Counted from the stretch's first letter, positions 36,556-46,766 are shown. The stretch is DNA of 64,000 bases from Desulfamplus sp. (GCA_015232555.1 JADFZJ010000007.1:24731-88730); one strand, 5' to 3'. Program-made: numbers and translations. Notes: generated from the letters alone by a model not told the origin.

Positions 36556-39500
36556 TCATGTGTTTCTGTAAACATGAGCCTGATTTGTCTTTGCACTGAG
36601 CGGGTCTATCCTCATCTCATAGAATGGATTTGCAGGATTTTCACTGTTCATAACCTGATGGATTGTAGAATTTTTAATAGAGTTTTTCAGCGTAACAGAA
36701 CAGTTGCTGCTTGTGATTTGAGTTCTGGCAAATATTGTTCCTTGGACAACAACAGCAACAGAACCCTCTTTGCGAGTATCCTCTTTTTGAGCCTTGAACC
36801 ATGTTTCAAATGTGTTTTTCTCTTTAAGAACTGCCTGTATCTGACTCTGCAGCTCTTTTATTCTTGCTTTTGTTTCATTAGCTCTATTTTCTGTATTATC
36901 ATGTTCATCAAACAGTCTATTTACGGTTTCATCTGCCCTTAATATTTTTTTATCAATATCTGCTATGGATTCAGCCATCTGTTTTTTTACAGCTTCGTTT
37001 GTCACACTCTTTATCTGATTTAAAATATTTTTTTTGTTTATTGCAAGCTGCTCTTGCACTTTAGATAGTTCTGATAAATTATTCAACTGATTCCAGCTCT
37101 GCTGTTCATATTGCTCTTTAGATGCCTCAAATTTTACTAATTGCTCTTTTTTAGAATCAATTTTATCATTAAACTGCTTGATAATATCAAGTGCATGATC
37201 ATCAACACCAGGAAAAAGATGACATGGAGAGGAGACATCACTTCCGATATTCATAGCTTCGATCCCTTTTGCAGCACGAATCTGGCTTGCCACAATTCTG
37301 CCTCGAGGCACTTTTACTTTACCGCTCGTTATAATGATACAGTCGATAATCTCTTTTTGTACTACAACATCACCTTGTGCAATAACTGTGCATTTTTTCA
37401 ATATTTGGGCTGTAACTGTTCCGCCTGTTTTGATTTTGGAATCATTCGCACCGCTTTTGACAACAAGAGTGTTTTTAATATTAACCTCAGCCTCCTCAAT
37501 ATCACTGACAGTAAGGTTATTAGCGGCTACGCTGAACCCCGCCAGTATATTACCCTTTACAGTTACATCTCCGTTGAATTTGACATTGCCTGTTTTAAAA
37601 TCAACATCCCCCTTGATTAACAGTTCAGGCAGTACGCTTATTTTACCTGTAAGTGAGATATCTGGGCGACCATTAGCCGTGGCAATTACCTTTAAGCCGT
37701 CTTTGGATACCTCAGCTCCTTTTCCACAGTCAAGAAGAGCGTCAACCGAAGCAAAAGCCTCAATTTCAGTGCCCCGTACAGTAACACCATTGACTCCTGA
37801 TATAAGTGGAATTTTTTCAGCCAAAATTGCCCCTTGTTCAACCATGGGCATCTCCCCTCTTTCACGATAATCAAATTGTCCTGAATCAAGCTCTTTACCA
37901 AAATCAGCATTATGATTTTCAAAAAAATATTTAATTGAGGCATTGCGTCCAAATTTTACAGGCTTGCCTTTTGCAATAGTAAAACTATTATGAGACGTTG
38001 ATTTATCTTTACAGGTACGTAAGAAAAGTTCAATTGATAGATCATCAGCTAAACCGTAACTTATCTGATTTTCGGCAACAAGTTTTTTCAATTTTTCTGC
38101 TGTCATATCTTCAGACAGATCACCACTAATATTTATTGATGCCTCCATCTCATCATCACTTAAGGTTAATTCAAATACCCCGTTCTGACCAATTGTTATG
38201 GTATTTTTCTGCTTCCCCCTCGTTGGTTCTTCAGATGCCCTTTGGGATTCAATAGCACTCTCTTTTTTCTTTTCACTCTTTAGGGAACTCGGCGGTTCAT
38301 CTTTGTTTTGTAATGGTGTTTTATCTGTTTGAGTCTGAATATGTTGAGATGTTTGATGAGCCGTATCTCCTGAGATCAAGGTAGCAATGTCGTAAGATTG
38401 TGCTGGTGAAATTATGGCTCGTTCAAGCAAGATATCCTTGATTAGCTTGATTTCAAATGTTTTCGTAAAGTGGAGAAGCTGCTCTTCAAGGGCTTTGAGC
38501 ACCTCTGATTCTGTTACAAAGTTCTTTTTTATAGCAGATTTACAGAATATCTTATCAAGAGCACGCTGCCTGAAAAATTTTTTTTTCCTTTGATTCAGTA
38601 TGAGCTTCTCATTTACCTTATTAGCTATAACACTTTCACCCCCTGATGTATCAGTACTCACATCTTTTTGCGATTGAGAGGGCATATTACTATCAGAGCC
38701 TAACATCTCTCTTTCCGAGTATGTCATATCAATTACAATAGAATCTTTCTGATCCTCTGTAAGTATTTTCTCTGCAACAAGAATATCCCCAAGAAGACGG
38801 CAGGTGGTGGTGTTACTGAATTCTTTTGCCTGAATAGCAAAGCACCTGTCAATATCTTCTAACTTAACGCCATAATCTTTTATTGCAATAGAGCCGAACG
38901 ATTTCCCAAGTTTTCTGCGTGTGGCTGCAACGAGTTTTCCTATAGCATCTGATGAGATAAAACCCTTCTCAAACAGTATGTTTTCAAGAGAGACATTTCT
39001 TCCAGCCTGACGTTCAATCTGCATTGCGGTCATTGATGCTTCCAACTGCTTTTGATCAATGAATCCATGATGAACTGCCATTCTTCCAAGCGAGCGGTCC
39101 TTGCTGCGTTGATCAAATTCTCTTATCTCCCGCTCCATGATATTAGACTCCTGCTCTCGGAAAGCCCCATCATTGGGATAATTTGAAGTTATAAGACTTC
39201 TTATCTTATCAGGAGATTTAAATGCCTGATTAATGAGAAACAAAAGTTCATCATTTTTCCATGGCTTGGTAATGTAGCGTTGTACAATGCCTTGCTTCAT
39301 TGCATTTACTGCACTGTGTTCGTCAGAATATCCTGATAGGATAAATCTTATGGCATCAGGCAGCATATCTACTGTCTTTTCTAAAAACTGAACTCCTGTC
39401 ATATTTGGCATACGCTGATCAGATATGATTAGAAAAATATTCTCTTTATCTTCCTTAATGCTATTTTGATGCTTCTTGATAAGTTCAAGTGCACTCTGTC

Positions 39501-39618
39501 CGTCTGTTGCAGAGAGAATAATGTATGGTTCTGGAAGTAATAGCCTCTTTAAAGATTTTATAATAGATTCCTGATCATCAACAATCAGTATGATGTTTTG
39601 GGTGGCGGTATCTCTCAT
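36556..39618 (-). CDS. Receiver-FapA (DUF342) fusion protein B
   Basis: The 1,020-residue protein is a paralogue of the 975-residue neighbour, sharing order and motifs: receiver (ILIVDDQES, LIISDQRMPNM, YITKPWK), MshE-N-like modules (LGRMAVHHGFIDQKQLEASMT; RLLGDILVAEKILTEDQKDS), a polar linker longer than in copy A (KSEKKKESAIESQRASEEP), FapA beta-helix (ILAEKIPLISGVNGVTVRG, NGRPDISLTGKISVLPE), coiled coil and C-terminal beta segment (VQGTIFARTQITS). The start has AAGGAGC. The 82-bp spacing and same strand make an operon with copy A likely. The pair evidently arose by tandem duplication followed by divergence. Confidence 0.88.
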   Translation of the reverse strand: MRDTATQNIILIVDDQESIIKSLKRLLLPEPYIILSATDGQSALELIKKHQNSIKEDKENIFLIISDQRMPNMTGVQFLEKTVDMLPDAIRFILSGYSDEHSAVNAMKQGIVQRYITKPWKNDELLFLINQAFKSPDKIRSLITSNYPNDGAFREQESNIMEREIREFDQRSKDRSLGRMAVHHGFIDQKQLEASMTAMQIERQAGRNVSLENILFEKGFISSDAIGKLVAATRRKLGKSFGSIAIKDYGVKLEDIDRCFAIQAKEFSNTTTCRLLGDILVAEKILTEDQKDSIVIDMTYSEREMLGSDSNMPSQSQKDVSTDTSGGESVIANKVNEKLILNQRKKKFFRQRALDKIFCKSAIKKNFVTESEVLKALEEQLLHFTKTFEIKLIKDILLERAIISPAQSYDIATLISGDTAHQTSQHIQTQTDKTPLQNKDEPPSSLKSEKKKESAIESQRASEEPTRGKQKNTITIGQNGVFELTLSDDEMEASINISGDLSEDMTAEKLKKLVAENQISYGLADDLSIELFLRTCKDKSTSHNSFTIAKGKPVKFGRNASIKYFFENHNADFGKELDSGQFDYRERGEMPMVEQGAILAEKIPLISGVNGVTVRGTEIEAFASVDALLDCGKGAEVSKDGLKVIATANGRPDISLTGKISVLPELLIKGDVDFKTGNVKFNGDVTVKGNILAGFSVAANNLTVSDIEEAEVNIKNTLVVKSGANDSKIKTGGTVTAQILKKCTVIAQGDVVVQKEIIDCIIITSGKVKVPRGRIVASQIRAAKGIEAMNIGSDVSSPCHLFPGVDDHALDIIKQFNDKIDSKKEQLVKFEASKEQYEQQSWNQLNNLSELSKVQEQLAINKKNILNQIKSVTNEAVKKQMAESIADIDKKILRADETVNRLFDEHDNTENRANETKARIKELQSQIQAVLKEKNTFETWFKAQKEDTRKEGSVAVVVQGTIFARTQITSSNCSVTLKNSIKNSTIHQVMNSENPANPFYEMRIDPLSAKTNQAHVYRNT

Positions 39619-39797
39619 ATTTTAGCTCCTTACAGTTATAAGTAGAGCAGTTTTTAGAGCAATTTTTATCAGTATCGAAGATTTTGAATTGTAATTTCTT
39701 CTATTTTTTATCGGCAGTTTTTTATGAATACTGGTAGGTTTTCTCAATTGCAAGATTTTTTTACATTTTATTGTGGGTGAAGCGTTATACACATTAT

Positions 39798-39839
39798 AAA
39801 AAAAGCCTGTTACAGAATCATCTGTAACAGGCTTTTTTT
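39798..39839. terminator. Strong bidirectional rho-independent terminator
   Basis: AAAAAAAGCCTGTTACAG and CTGTAACAGGCTTTTTTT form an 18-bp perfect inverted repeat with a 6-nt loop, giving T-runs on both strands. It lies downstream of the HdrD-like gene on the minus strand. Confidence 0.92.
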
Positions 39840-39890
39840 ATATTAATAAATTTTGTTCTTTTTGATGTAGCCTTTGCATTTTTATTGAAA

Positions 39891-39918
39891 GTAGAGACGC
39901 ACCGCCGTGCGTCTCTAC
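39891..39918. repeat. GTAGAGACGCAC palindrome
   Basis: GTAGAGACGCAC-CGCC-GTGCGTCTCTAC is a perfect 12-bp inverted repeat with a 4-nt loop, 16 bp from the end of the selenoprotein gene. It shares its arms with 24593-24642. Confidence 0.8.
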
Positions 39919-39933
39919 GGTTTATTTTAGGTT

Positions 39934-41256
39934 TTACTCGTCTGCCATTTCAGGATGGAATACATCAACATCAACAAGATCATCACCAAGATAAGCTCTT
40001 TCTTTAGGACCAAGAATACCAAGAGAGAGGCACAGCAGTGTCCAGAGATGAACTGTCTGCCATGCATGTCCATGCACATCACTCAGATCATGCACCTGAG
40101 CATGGCAATTATGACATGGAGTGATGCAGTAAGCAGCTTTTGTTGCAAGTATCTGATTTGCTTTTGTCTCTCCATAAGCCCGTCTTGCCTCGGTAAAACC
40201 TGACTGAAGGAAACCTCCACCGCCGCCGCAGCAGAAGTTGTTGGATTTGTTGGGAGTCATATCAACAAAGTTCTCTTCACCAACAACAGCCTTGACTATA
40301 TAACGCAGATCATCAGCAACAGGGTCTCCAAAGGTTTTTCTTACAAGCTGACATGGATCTTGTACCGTGAATTTGATTTTTCTATCTTTATTCCACTCTG
40401 AACTTGGTTTGAGCTTTCCTTCTTTTATCCACTGGGCGTAAAGTTGAATTATACTTTTAATCTCAAATTTATGTTCAATTTTAAATTTTTTCAGTCCTGC
40501 CAGGACTGCAAATAGTTCGTGCCCTCACTCAGTGTTGAGCCACACTTTGGCTCCAAGATCATCTACTGCCTTTGCTTTTATTCTTACAATCTTTTCCCAA
40601 TTTTCATCTTCTGCCATGAAAAGACAATAGTTTTCTGCTGCAAATCCTTTTGAGCTGTATGTCCAGTCTGCTCCTGCAAGATGGAGGATTTTCCATAAAG
40701 GCACCATCTCATCTGGTTCTGTTACAGGCTCTCTTGAGTTCTGGTTAAGAACATAATATGCCCCTTCTCGGTTGATATCTGCTGTCATTTCAGCAAATTC
40801 TGGCTGACCTTCTCTGTATTCCTCAAGAACATCATTAACAACAAATTCAAAATCCTCTTCTGTTGCACCCATGGCACTACATGTGTCATTTTTCAAGGCT
40901 TGGTCACAAGAACCCGCAATACCTCTGGGCTTCTTTTCTCTGGGCCAGGATTTTCTTGCATGAAATACTAATTGTGGAATGTTGATTTCCATGGGGCACA
41001 CATAAATGCACCTCTGGCACATGGAGCACATCCATACCCAGTTTGTACTCAATATCTCCTCATCCATTCCAAGTGCTGCCATTCTCAGGAATTTTCTTGG
41101 GTCCATTCCCTCAAGACCTGTGGCAGGACAGCCTGACGCACATGCACCGCATGTAAGACAGGCATTGAGATTGCCGCCGTTTGGCAGAATCTCCATAACC
41201 TTGTCTTTGAAAACACTCTTGTGTTTTCTTCCAATTTTAATTGCCGCTTCCCCCAT
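39934..41256 (-). CDS. HdrD/DsrK-like iron-sulfur oxidoreductase, probable selenoprotein (in-frame TGA at codon 244)
   Basis: The ORF track shows two ORFs (40525-41256 and 39934-40260), but they are in one frame. Reading TGA at 40527-40525 as selenocysteine gives a single 440-residue protein with no other stop. N-terminal part: two 4Fe-4S motifs (CLTCGACASGCP, CSMCQRCIYVCP), as in HdrC. C-terminal part: a CCG domain as in HdrB/HdrD (DPCQLVRK, NNFCCGGGGGF, CITPCHNC). The TGA falls exactly where relatives have Cys in a conserved E-C-G-H motif (WLNTE-U-GHELF). A SECIS-like hairpin starts 16 nt after the TGA. The ATG has GGAGGAAA. It probably passes electrons to a thiol/disulfide or membrane quinone partner; that partner is not in the window. 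Confidence 0.85.
40492..40508 (-). promoter_or_regulatory. Putative bacterial SECIS hairpin
   Basis: On the coding strand CAGTCCT-GGC-AGGACTG forms a perfect 7-bp stem with a three-base loop starting with G, beginning 16 nt after the TGA (loop 23 nt away). Bacterial SECIS elements sit immediately downstream of UGA, with a G among the first two loop bases and a loop distance of roughly 16-37 nt; this fits. SelB binding is inferred. Confidence 0.7.
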
Positions 41257-41605
41257 GCTTTAAATTTCCTCCATATTATATTAAAAATGGTAGTTCGTTT
41301 ACATATTGGTCATATTATGTAAAATCAATTTAAGAACTAATATTACTTTAAAACTACGTTTAATAAATTAAAAACTTTTATGATAAATATTGTTAAAAGT
41401 TTCTGATGCACATATTTTTGTAAAATTTATAAAGCATCATTTAAATTTTTATATTTTTCTCTTATTATCAACTTCATGTCAACCAATTTTAACAAAATCA
41501 ATAACCAATTTTAACAAAACTAATAACTTTATTGAAAACTTTAGCTTTAATAAAATTAAATACGTTTCAAATCATCTATTTAAAAGAGATTTATTAACTG
41601 GAAGT
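41257..41605. other. AT-rich divergent intergenic region before hrpA
   Basis: The hrpA frame stays open back to a TTG at 41390, but the sequence is extremely AT-rich and its translation (HHLNFYIFLLLSTSCQPIL) does not resemble HrpA, so I treat it as non-coding. It should contain promoters for both flanking genes; I could not pick boxes with confidence. Confidence 0.5.
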
Positions 41606-44600
41606 ATGAATAAAAATAAAAGTAGAGATAAAAAAATAGTCAAACATAAGAACCTACCAGCAATCAGCTATATCCCTGAATTGCCTATCACTGACAAAAA
41701 AGATGAGATTATTGAAGCTATAAAAAATCATCGGGTAGTTATTATTGCTGGTGAAACAGGTTCAGGAAAAACCACTCAGATTCCCAAATTTTGCATTGCA
41801 GCAGGCAGAGGAGTTGATGGAAAGATTGGCTGTACACAGCCTCGAAGAATTGCTGCAATCAATGTTGCTGCAAGAATAGCTGAAGAACTAAGATTTGGAA
41901 ATGATGTTCAACAGCAGTTTGTAGGATATAAAATCCGTTTTGATGACACGTCCGTATCAGATACAATCATAAAAGTTATGACAGACGGCATTCTTCTCGC
42001 CGAAACCCAGCGAGATCCGTTTTTGAATGAGTATGACACCATAATCGTTGATGAGGCACACGAAAGAAGTCTAAACATAGATTTTACCCTCGGCATTTTA
42101 AGAACCCTGATAAGAAAGAGAAAAAATCTTAAAGTTATAATAACCTCAGCGACTATTGATACTGAAAAGTTCTCCAAAGCCTTTGACAGTGCACCCATAA
42201 TTGAGGTTTCAGGCAGAATGTATCCAGTTGAGTTGCGTTATCTTCCTCCTCAAGGATTATCTGAACAGAGTCAAGATAACTTATTGTTATCAGAAGGATA
42301 TATATGTCAAAGTCAGATCGGTTATAATAACTCTAATTATAGTTCTAACCAATTTAATAGAGCTAAATATGATCCTGATCAAGATGACCAGAGCTATGTT
42401 GAGGCAGCAGTTGAAGCTGTTGAGTCAATTAACAGGGAATCACGGAATGGCGATATTTTGATGTTCATGCCAACTGAACAGGATATCACAGAGACAATTG
42501 AGCTTTTACGAGGCAGAAACTGGGTTGGTGTAACTGTTCTTCCCCTTTATGCACGGCTCTCGGCTTCTGAACAGGCAAAGATATTTCACCGTGGTCCTGG
42601 CAGAAAAATTATTGTCTCAACAAATGTGGCTGAAACATCTTTAACTATTCCGGGTATTAAATATGTAATTGATACAGGACTTGCAAGAATTCCACACTAC
42701 TCGCCAAGAACCAGAACAACTGCTTTACCTGTAACGCCCATATCAAGAAGCAGTGCGGATCAGCGTAAAGGCAGATGCGGTCGTGTCGAAAACGGTATAT
42801 GTATCAGGCTCTATGATGAGGAAAACTACAACTCAAGGGCGTTGTTCACATCTCCTGAAATCTTAAGAAGCAATCTTGCTGAGGTTATCTTGAGGATGAT
42901 ATCGCTCAATCTTGGTGATGTATCAGCATTTCCATTTATTGACATGCCTTCCCCTAAATCTATAAAAGATGGTTTTGACACTCTGCTTGAGCTTGGGGCA
43001 ATTGAGCTTGAAAGAAAAATATCGAACAGTCTATTATCAGAAGAGGGAGGGCAGGGTAGTAGTCAAAACAGATCGGGGGAAAGCTCTGTAGATGGGCAAC
43101 CTGCTAAATCTGCAATAAGAAAATCAAAAAGTCGAAAAAAATCGGCAAGAGGTTATATTCTCACAAAGAAAGGTGAGATAATGGCACGTATTCCAGTTGA
43201 TCCTAAGCTGTCTCGAATTCTTATTGAAGCCGATGAGAGAGGCTGTCTTGAAGAGGCAGTAATTATTGCATCTGCCCTCTCAATATCTGACCCAAGGCAG
43301 AGACCTCAAGATAAAGCACAGCAGGCAGACCAGAAACATGCTATTTTTAAAGACCCTGCTTCTGATTTTATCTCTCTTTTAAATATATGGAATAGCTGTT
43401 ACGGTGAACAAGGTAGTTTCAAAGGGTCTCAGAGCAAAAAGGGTGAAATGCAAAATACTTTGAAAAGCAGGAACAGTATCAGAAAATTCTGCAAGGAACA
43501 CTATCTCTCATTTAGACGTATGAGAGAGTGGAGCGATATATATAGTCAAATCATCTCTGTGTTAAATGAACATGGAATCAAGGGCAGTAGAAAAACAGCA
43601 GAACCGCTTAATCCAACAATAAACAACGAGCCAAAAACAAACGTCAATTCAAAAACCAATAGTGCTTCAAAGACAAACAGCAATTTAAAAACAGGTAATA
43701 ATTCACAAATAAGCACGGATTCAAAAAAGTTTGATATTGGAGGAGAGTTTTACGCCCAGCTTCACAAATCTATTCTTGCAGGCTATCTTGGTAATATTGC
43801 CAATAAAAAGGAGAAAAATCTCTATCACGCTGCAAAAGGTCAAAAAGCGATGATATTTCCGGGTTCCTCGATATTTAATAAAGCTGGAAACTGGATTGTT
43901 GCTGCTGAATATGTCGAAACATCTCAGTTGTTTGCAAGAACTGCTGCAACCATTGATGTTGACTGGCTTGAGGAGCTTGGCAAATCTCTTTGTACCTATA
44001 CATGGTCGTCTCCTCATTGGGAGAAAAAGCGTGGTGAGGTGGTGGCAAAGGAGCAGGTATCTCTTTTTGGGCTTGTGATTGTACCAGAAAGAACAGTAGC
44101 TTATGGCAAGATAAATCCTGTGGAGGCTGGAGAAATTTTTATCCGTCACGCTCTTGTTCAGTGTGAAATTGATATGCAATTCCCATTTATGGTGCACAAT
44201 CAGCGGTTGATTGAGGAGATTCAGGAACTGGAGGAGAAGACGCGTAAACGGGATATTCTTGTTACTGATGAGGATATTTATCTCTTTTACCAGAAACATC
44301 TTGATCGAGATTTCTATAACATCAGGACATTTGCAAAATATCTCAAGGATAGAATGACCGATAAGACCAATAAAAATAGAGATAAAACTGATGACTCTTT
44401 TCTTTACATGACCTTAGAAGATTTACGCCAAAAATCGGTTGACGAGGAGCATCTTGCGGGATTTCCAGATACAATTAAGATAGGTAATTTAGCCTTTCAT
44501 TTAGAATACGATTTTAATCCTGGTTCTGAAAAAGACGGAGTTACAATCAAAGTGCCTGCTCTATCTGCCGGTAATCTTATCTCTTCATGGTATGACCAAT

Positions 44601-46030
44601 TGGGAGATTCAAGCTGTTCAAATATTTCAAGTTATCCAACTACTAATAAAACTGTATCCGCAATAGATTGGTTAGTTCCTGGTCTTTTCCGTGAAAAAAT
44701 GATGGCTCTTATAAAAAATCTTCCCAAATCTTACAGAATAAAACTTCTGCCTGCATCGGAAAAGGCTGATATTATTTCACAAGAGATTGAGAACAGAGGT
44801 CGCCCGCTTTTTTCTGAATTGAGCAGATTTGTAAAGATGCGTTTTAATGCAGATATCCCCCCCTCTGTCTGGTCAGATGAGGGGCTTGAGCCGCATCTTA
44901 AAATGAGGATATCTCTAAGAGATGAGGAGGATAAAGAGATAGTTGCATCAAGAAGCTGGGAGGCTTTGCAGGATTATGTTGACTCTGCAAACTCTTCTCT
45001 TAATCCAGGAGATGGTTTTAAAACAGCAAAAAAACGGTGGGAGATAGAAAATATAACATCTTGGGATTGTATAAAATTGTCAGATTGGTCTGAGTTTGGG
45101 TTGTATGACCCTGCTTTGGTGCCTTGTTCCATAACCTTGAAGCAAGATGATCTGATTTTATATGAGCTGTTTCCAGCACTTACGGCTGAAAATAGCACTT
45201 CTGGACAGGTGCGGCTTGCACTGCGTCTGTTCAAGAGAGAAGATATTGCAAATATATCTCATGTTGAGGGGGTAAGAACACTGTTTATTCTCTGTTATGA
45301 AAATGATATGAATGCCCTAAAAAAAGATATAAAAGGTACTGCAAGGCTTAAAGGTTACTCCCCGTTTTTCGGAGGGGTTGACCGACTCAATCAGGCTCTC
45401 TTTAACTGTATCACAAGTTATCTTTTTTCTTATAACATAAGATCAAAAGATGCGTTTAAATCTCATGCAGCCGCAACTGTACCAAAACTCTATCTGACAG
45501 GGCAGGAGCTTATTTCAAGGGTAACAGAAGTTTGTGAAGAGTATCAATCAACCATGACTGTTTTGCAGAACATCAGCATTAAAAATATGAACCGTGAACC
45601 GCTGACTGCCCTTATGAAAAGTTTGAAGCAAAACCTTGAGGAGCTTGTGCCACCTGATTTTCTTCAAATATATAAGTATGGTAGAATTCCAGAACTTAAA
45701 CGCTATATTGCAGCCATCAAGATGAGGGCAGAGCGGGCTGTTGTAGATATGGCAAGAGATCAAAAACGGTGGGCAGATGTAGTAAAGTATGTCCAGCAGC
45801 TTGAAACAATACGAAAAAGCATATCATATCAGCCATCAGAATCGTCATCAGGGGATTTGAGATCAGAGAGATCATACTGCTCAAAGGAGAAGGTAGATGC
45901 AGTGGAAAATCTTTTTTGGATGGTTGAAGAGTATAAAGTCTCTCTGTTTGCTCAAGAGCTTAAAACAGCGGTAAAGGTCTCTGCCAGCAGATTAGATAAA
46001 ATATGTGAAGATATTGACAGGATGATATGA
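41606..46030 (+). CDS. hrpA: ATP-dependent RNA helicase HrpA (DEAH box)
   Basis: I start at the ATG at 41606 (1,474 residues; MNKNKSRDKKIVKHKNLPAI) rather than the TTG at 41390. Motifs: Walker A AGETGSGKTTQIPK, TQPRRIAA, DEAH in IIVDEAHERSLN, motif III TSATID, STNVAETSLTIPG, QRKGRCGRV. The HA2/OB region and a long C-terminal DUF3418 follow (FREKMMALIKNLPKSYR...SPFFGGVDRLNQALFN). E. coli HrpA has about 1,300 residues; the excess includes Asn/Ser/Lys-rich inserts (IGYNNSNYSSNQFN near 235-250; NVNSKTNSASKTNSNLKTGN near 680-700). HrpA acts in mRNA processing and ribosome rescue. The receiver gene downstream starts two bases after its stop, hinting at co-translation. Confidence 0.93.
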   Translation: MNKNKSRDKKIVKHKNLPAISYIPELPITDKKDEIIEAIKNHRVVIIAGETGSGKTTQIPKFCIAAGRGVDGKIGCTQPRRIAAINVAARIAEELRFGNDVQQQFVGYKIRFDDTSVSDTIIKVMTDGILLAETQRDPFLNEYDTIIVDEAHERSLNIDFTLGILRTLIRKRKNLKVIITSATIDTEKFSKAFDSAPIIEVSGRMYPVELRYLPPQGLSEQSQDNLLLSEGYICQSQIGYNNSNYSSNQFNRAKYDPDQDDQSYVEAAVEAVESINRESRNGDILMFMPTEQDITETIELLRGRNWVGVTVLPLYARLSASEQAKIFHRGPGRKIIVSTNVAETSLTIPGIKYVIDTGLARIPHYSPRTRTTALPVTPISRSSADQRKGRCGRVENGICIRLYDEENYNSRALFTSPEILRSNLAEVILRMISLNLGDVSAFPFIDMPSPKSIKDGFDTLLELGAIELERKISNSLLSEEGGQGSSQNRSGESSVDGQPAKSAIRKSKSRKKSARGYILTKKGEIMARIPVDPKLSRILIEADERGCLEEAVIIASALSISDPRQRPQDKAQQADQKHAIFKDPASDFISLLNIWNSCYGEQGSFKGSQSKKGEMQNTLKSRNSIRKFCKEHYLSFRRMREWSDIYSQIISVLNEHGIKGSRKTAEPLNPTINNEPKTNVNSKTNSASKTNSNLKTGNNSQISTDSKKFDIGGEFYAQLHKSILAGYLGNIANKKEKNLYHAAKGQKAMIFPGSSIFNKAGNWIVAAEYVETSQLFARTAATIDVDWLEELGKSLCTYTWSSPHWEKKRGEVVAKEQVSLFGLVIVPERTVAYGKINPVEAGEIFIRHALVQCEIDMQFPFMVHNQRLIEEIQELEEKTRKRDILVTDEDIYLFYQKHLDRDFYNIRTFAKYLKDRMTDKTNKNRDKTDDSFLYMTLEDLRQKSVDEEHLAGFPDTIKIGNLAFHLEYDFNPGSEKDGVTIKVPALSAGNLISSWYDQLGDSSCSNISSYPTTNKTVSAIDWLVPGLFREKMMALIKNLPKSYRIKLLPASEKADIISQEIENRGRPLFSELSRFVKMRFNADIPPSVWSDEGLEPHLKMRISLRDEEDKEIVASRSWEALQDYVDSANSSLNPGDGFKTAKKRWEIENITSWDCIKLSDWSEFGLYDPALVPCSITLKQDDLILYELFPALTAENSTSGQVRLALRLFKREDIANISHVEGVRTLFILCYENDMNALKKDIKGTARLKGYSPFFGGVDRLNQALFNCITSYLFSYNIRSKDAFKSHAAATVPKLYLTGQELISRVTEVCEEYQSTMTVLQNISIKNMNREPLTALMKSLKQNLEELVPPDFLQIYKYGRIPELKRYIAAIKMRAERAVVDMARDQKRWADVVKYVQQLETIRKSISYQPSESSSGDLRSERSYCSKEKVDAVENLFWMVEEYKVSLFAQELKTAVKVSASRLDKICEDIDRMI

Positions 46031-46031
46031 G

Positions 46032-46766
46032 ATGAACAAAGATTATATGGTTTTGATTGTTGATGATGAGGTACAGATTGGCATGGTAATATCTAATCTT
46101 CTCAAAAAAATTCCAGTTGCCTCATTATACGCATCAAATGGCAAGGAGGCTCTGGAGATAATTAAAAACAGCCTAAAGCCCTTTGCCCTGATTATTTCAG
46201 ATCATAGGATGCCCGAGATGAATGGAACAGAGTTTTTTGAAAAGGTTACTATGATTGCTCCTAACTCAATAAGGTTTATGATCACAGGCTATGCCAATAT
46301 CCACTCCATGATTGATGCTGTAAACAGAGGCGAAGTTCATAAATATATTACCAAACCGTGGCAGAATGAAGATTTTTTGGCATGTGTAAAAGAGGGGCTT
46401 GAGCAGTATGAACTTACAATGGAGAATATAAGGCTTTTTAATCTTGCCAAAGAGCAAAATACCAAATTGGTTGAGCTTAATCGTATGTTGAGTGAGTCAG
46501 CCGAAAAACAGGCAAGGAAGCTTCAAGAGTTGGATGCAAGGATAGCAGAAGAGTCGAGTCGCAAAAACAAAACAGGAGAAAAAAGTAGCAGGGAAAAACA
46601 TTTCGGAGCAGAAAAAAATAGCAGAAGTGAACAGGATATTGATGCCACTGTAAAAAGGATTAGAGAGTTGCTTAAGAAAAACGGTCTGCTTGACTATGAA
46701 AGCATGAGCATGTTTTATGGTATTGTACTCGGTGAACTGGCAAATCGTTTACAACAAAAAAGATAG
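46032..46766 (+). CDS. Receiver-domain response regulator with coiled-coil tail
   Basis: The 244-residue protein has an intact receiver (LIVDDEVQ, Asp in LIISDHRMPEMNG, ITGYAN, Lys in YITKPWQ) very similar to the receivers of the two large REC-FapA proteins. A helical, charged coiled-coil region follows (SESAEKQARKLQELDARIAEESS), then a short C-terminal helix (SMFYGIVLGELANRLQQ). There is no DNA-binding or enzymatic output. The gene is squeezed between hrpA (1 bp) and the pseudoreceiver FapA protein (12 bp), so it likely works with the latter, supplying the phosphorylation site that protein lacks (inference). Confidence 0.88.
   Translation: MNKDYMVLIVDDEVQIGMVISNLLKKIPVASLYASNGKEALEIIKNSLKPFALIISDHRMPEMNGTEFFEKVTMIAPNSIRFMITGYANIHSMIDAVNRGEVHKYITKPWQNEDFLACVKEGLEQYELTMENIRLFNLAKEQNTKLVELNRMLSESAEKQARKLQELDARIAEESSRKNKTGEKSSREKHFGAEKNSRSEQDIDATVKRIRELLKKNGLLDYESMSMFYGIVLGELANRLQQKR

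Larger units (their letters stand above)
39619..39933. other. Intergenic region with terminator and inverted repeat
   Basis: It holds the terminator of the selenoprotein gene (39798-39839) and the 39891 palindrome. No gene is visible. Confidence 0.6.

Noticed and set aside
33546-39618. Several 60-178 residue plus-strand ORFs (for example 34011-34397, 37334-37870)
   Set aside because: They are antisense shadows of the REC-FapA genes; their apparent similarity to one another only reflects the paralogy of those genes.
40525-41256. Treating the HdrC-like ORF and the downstream CCG ORF as two genes or a pseudogene
   Set aside because: Same frame, no start or ribosome site before the second part, family homology is continuous across the TGA, and a SECIS-like hairpin follows it.
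41390-41605. HrpA N-terminal extension from TTG 41390
   Set aside because: Very AT-rich, translation unlike HrpA, no ribosome site; the ATG at 41606 fits homology.
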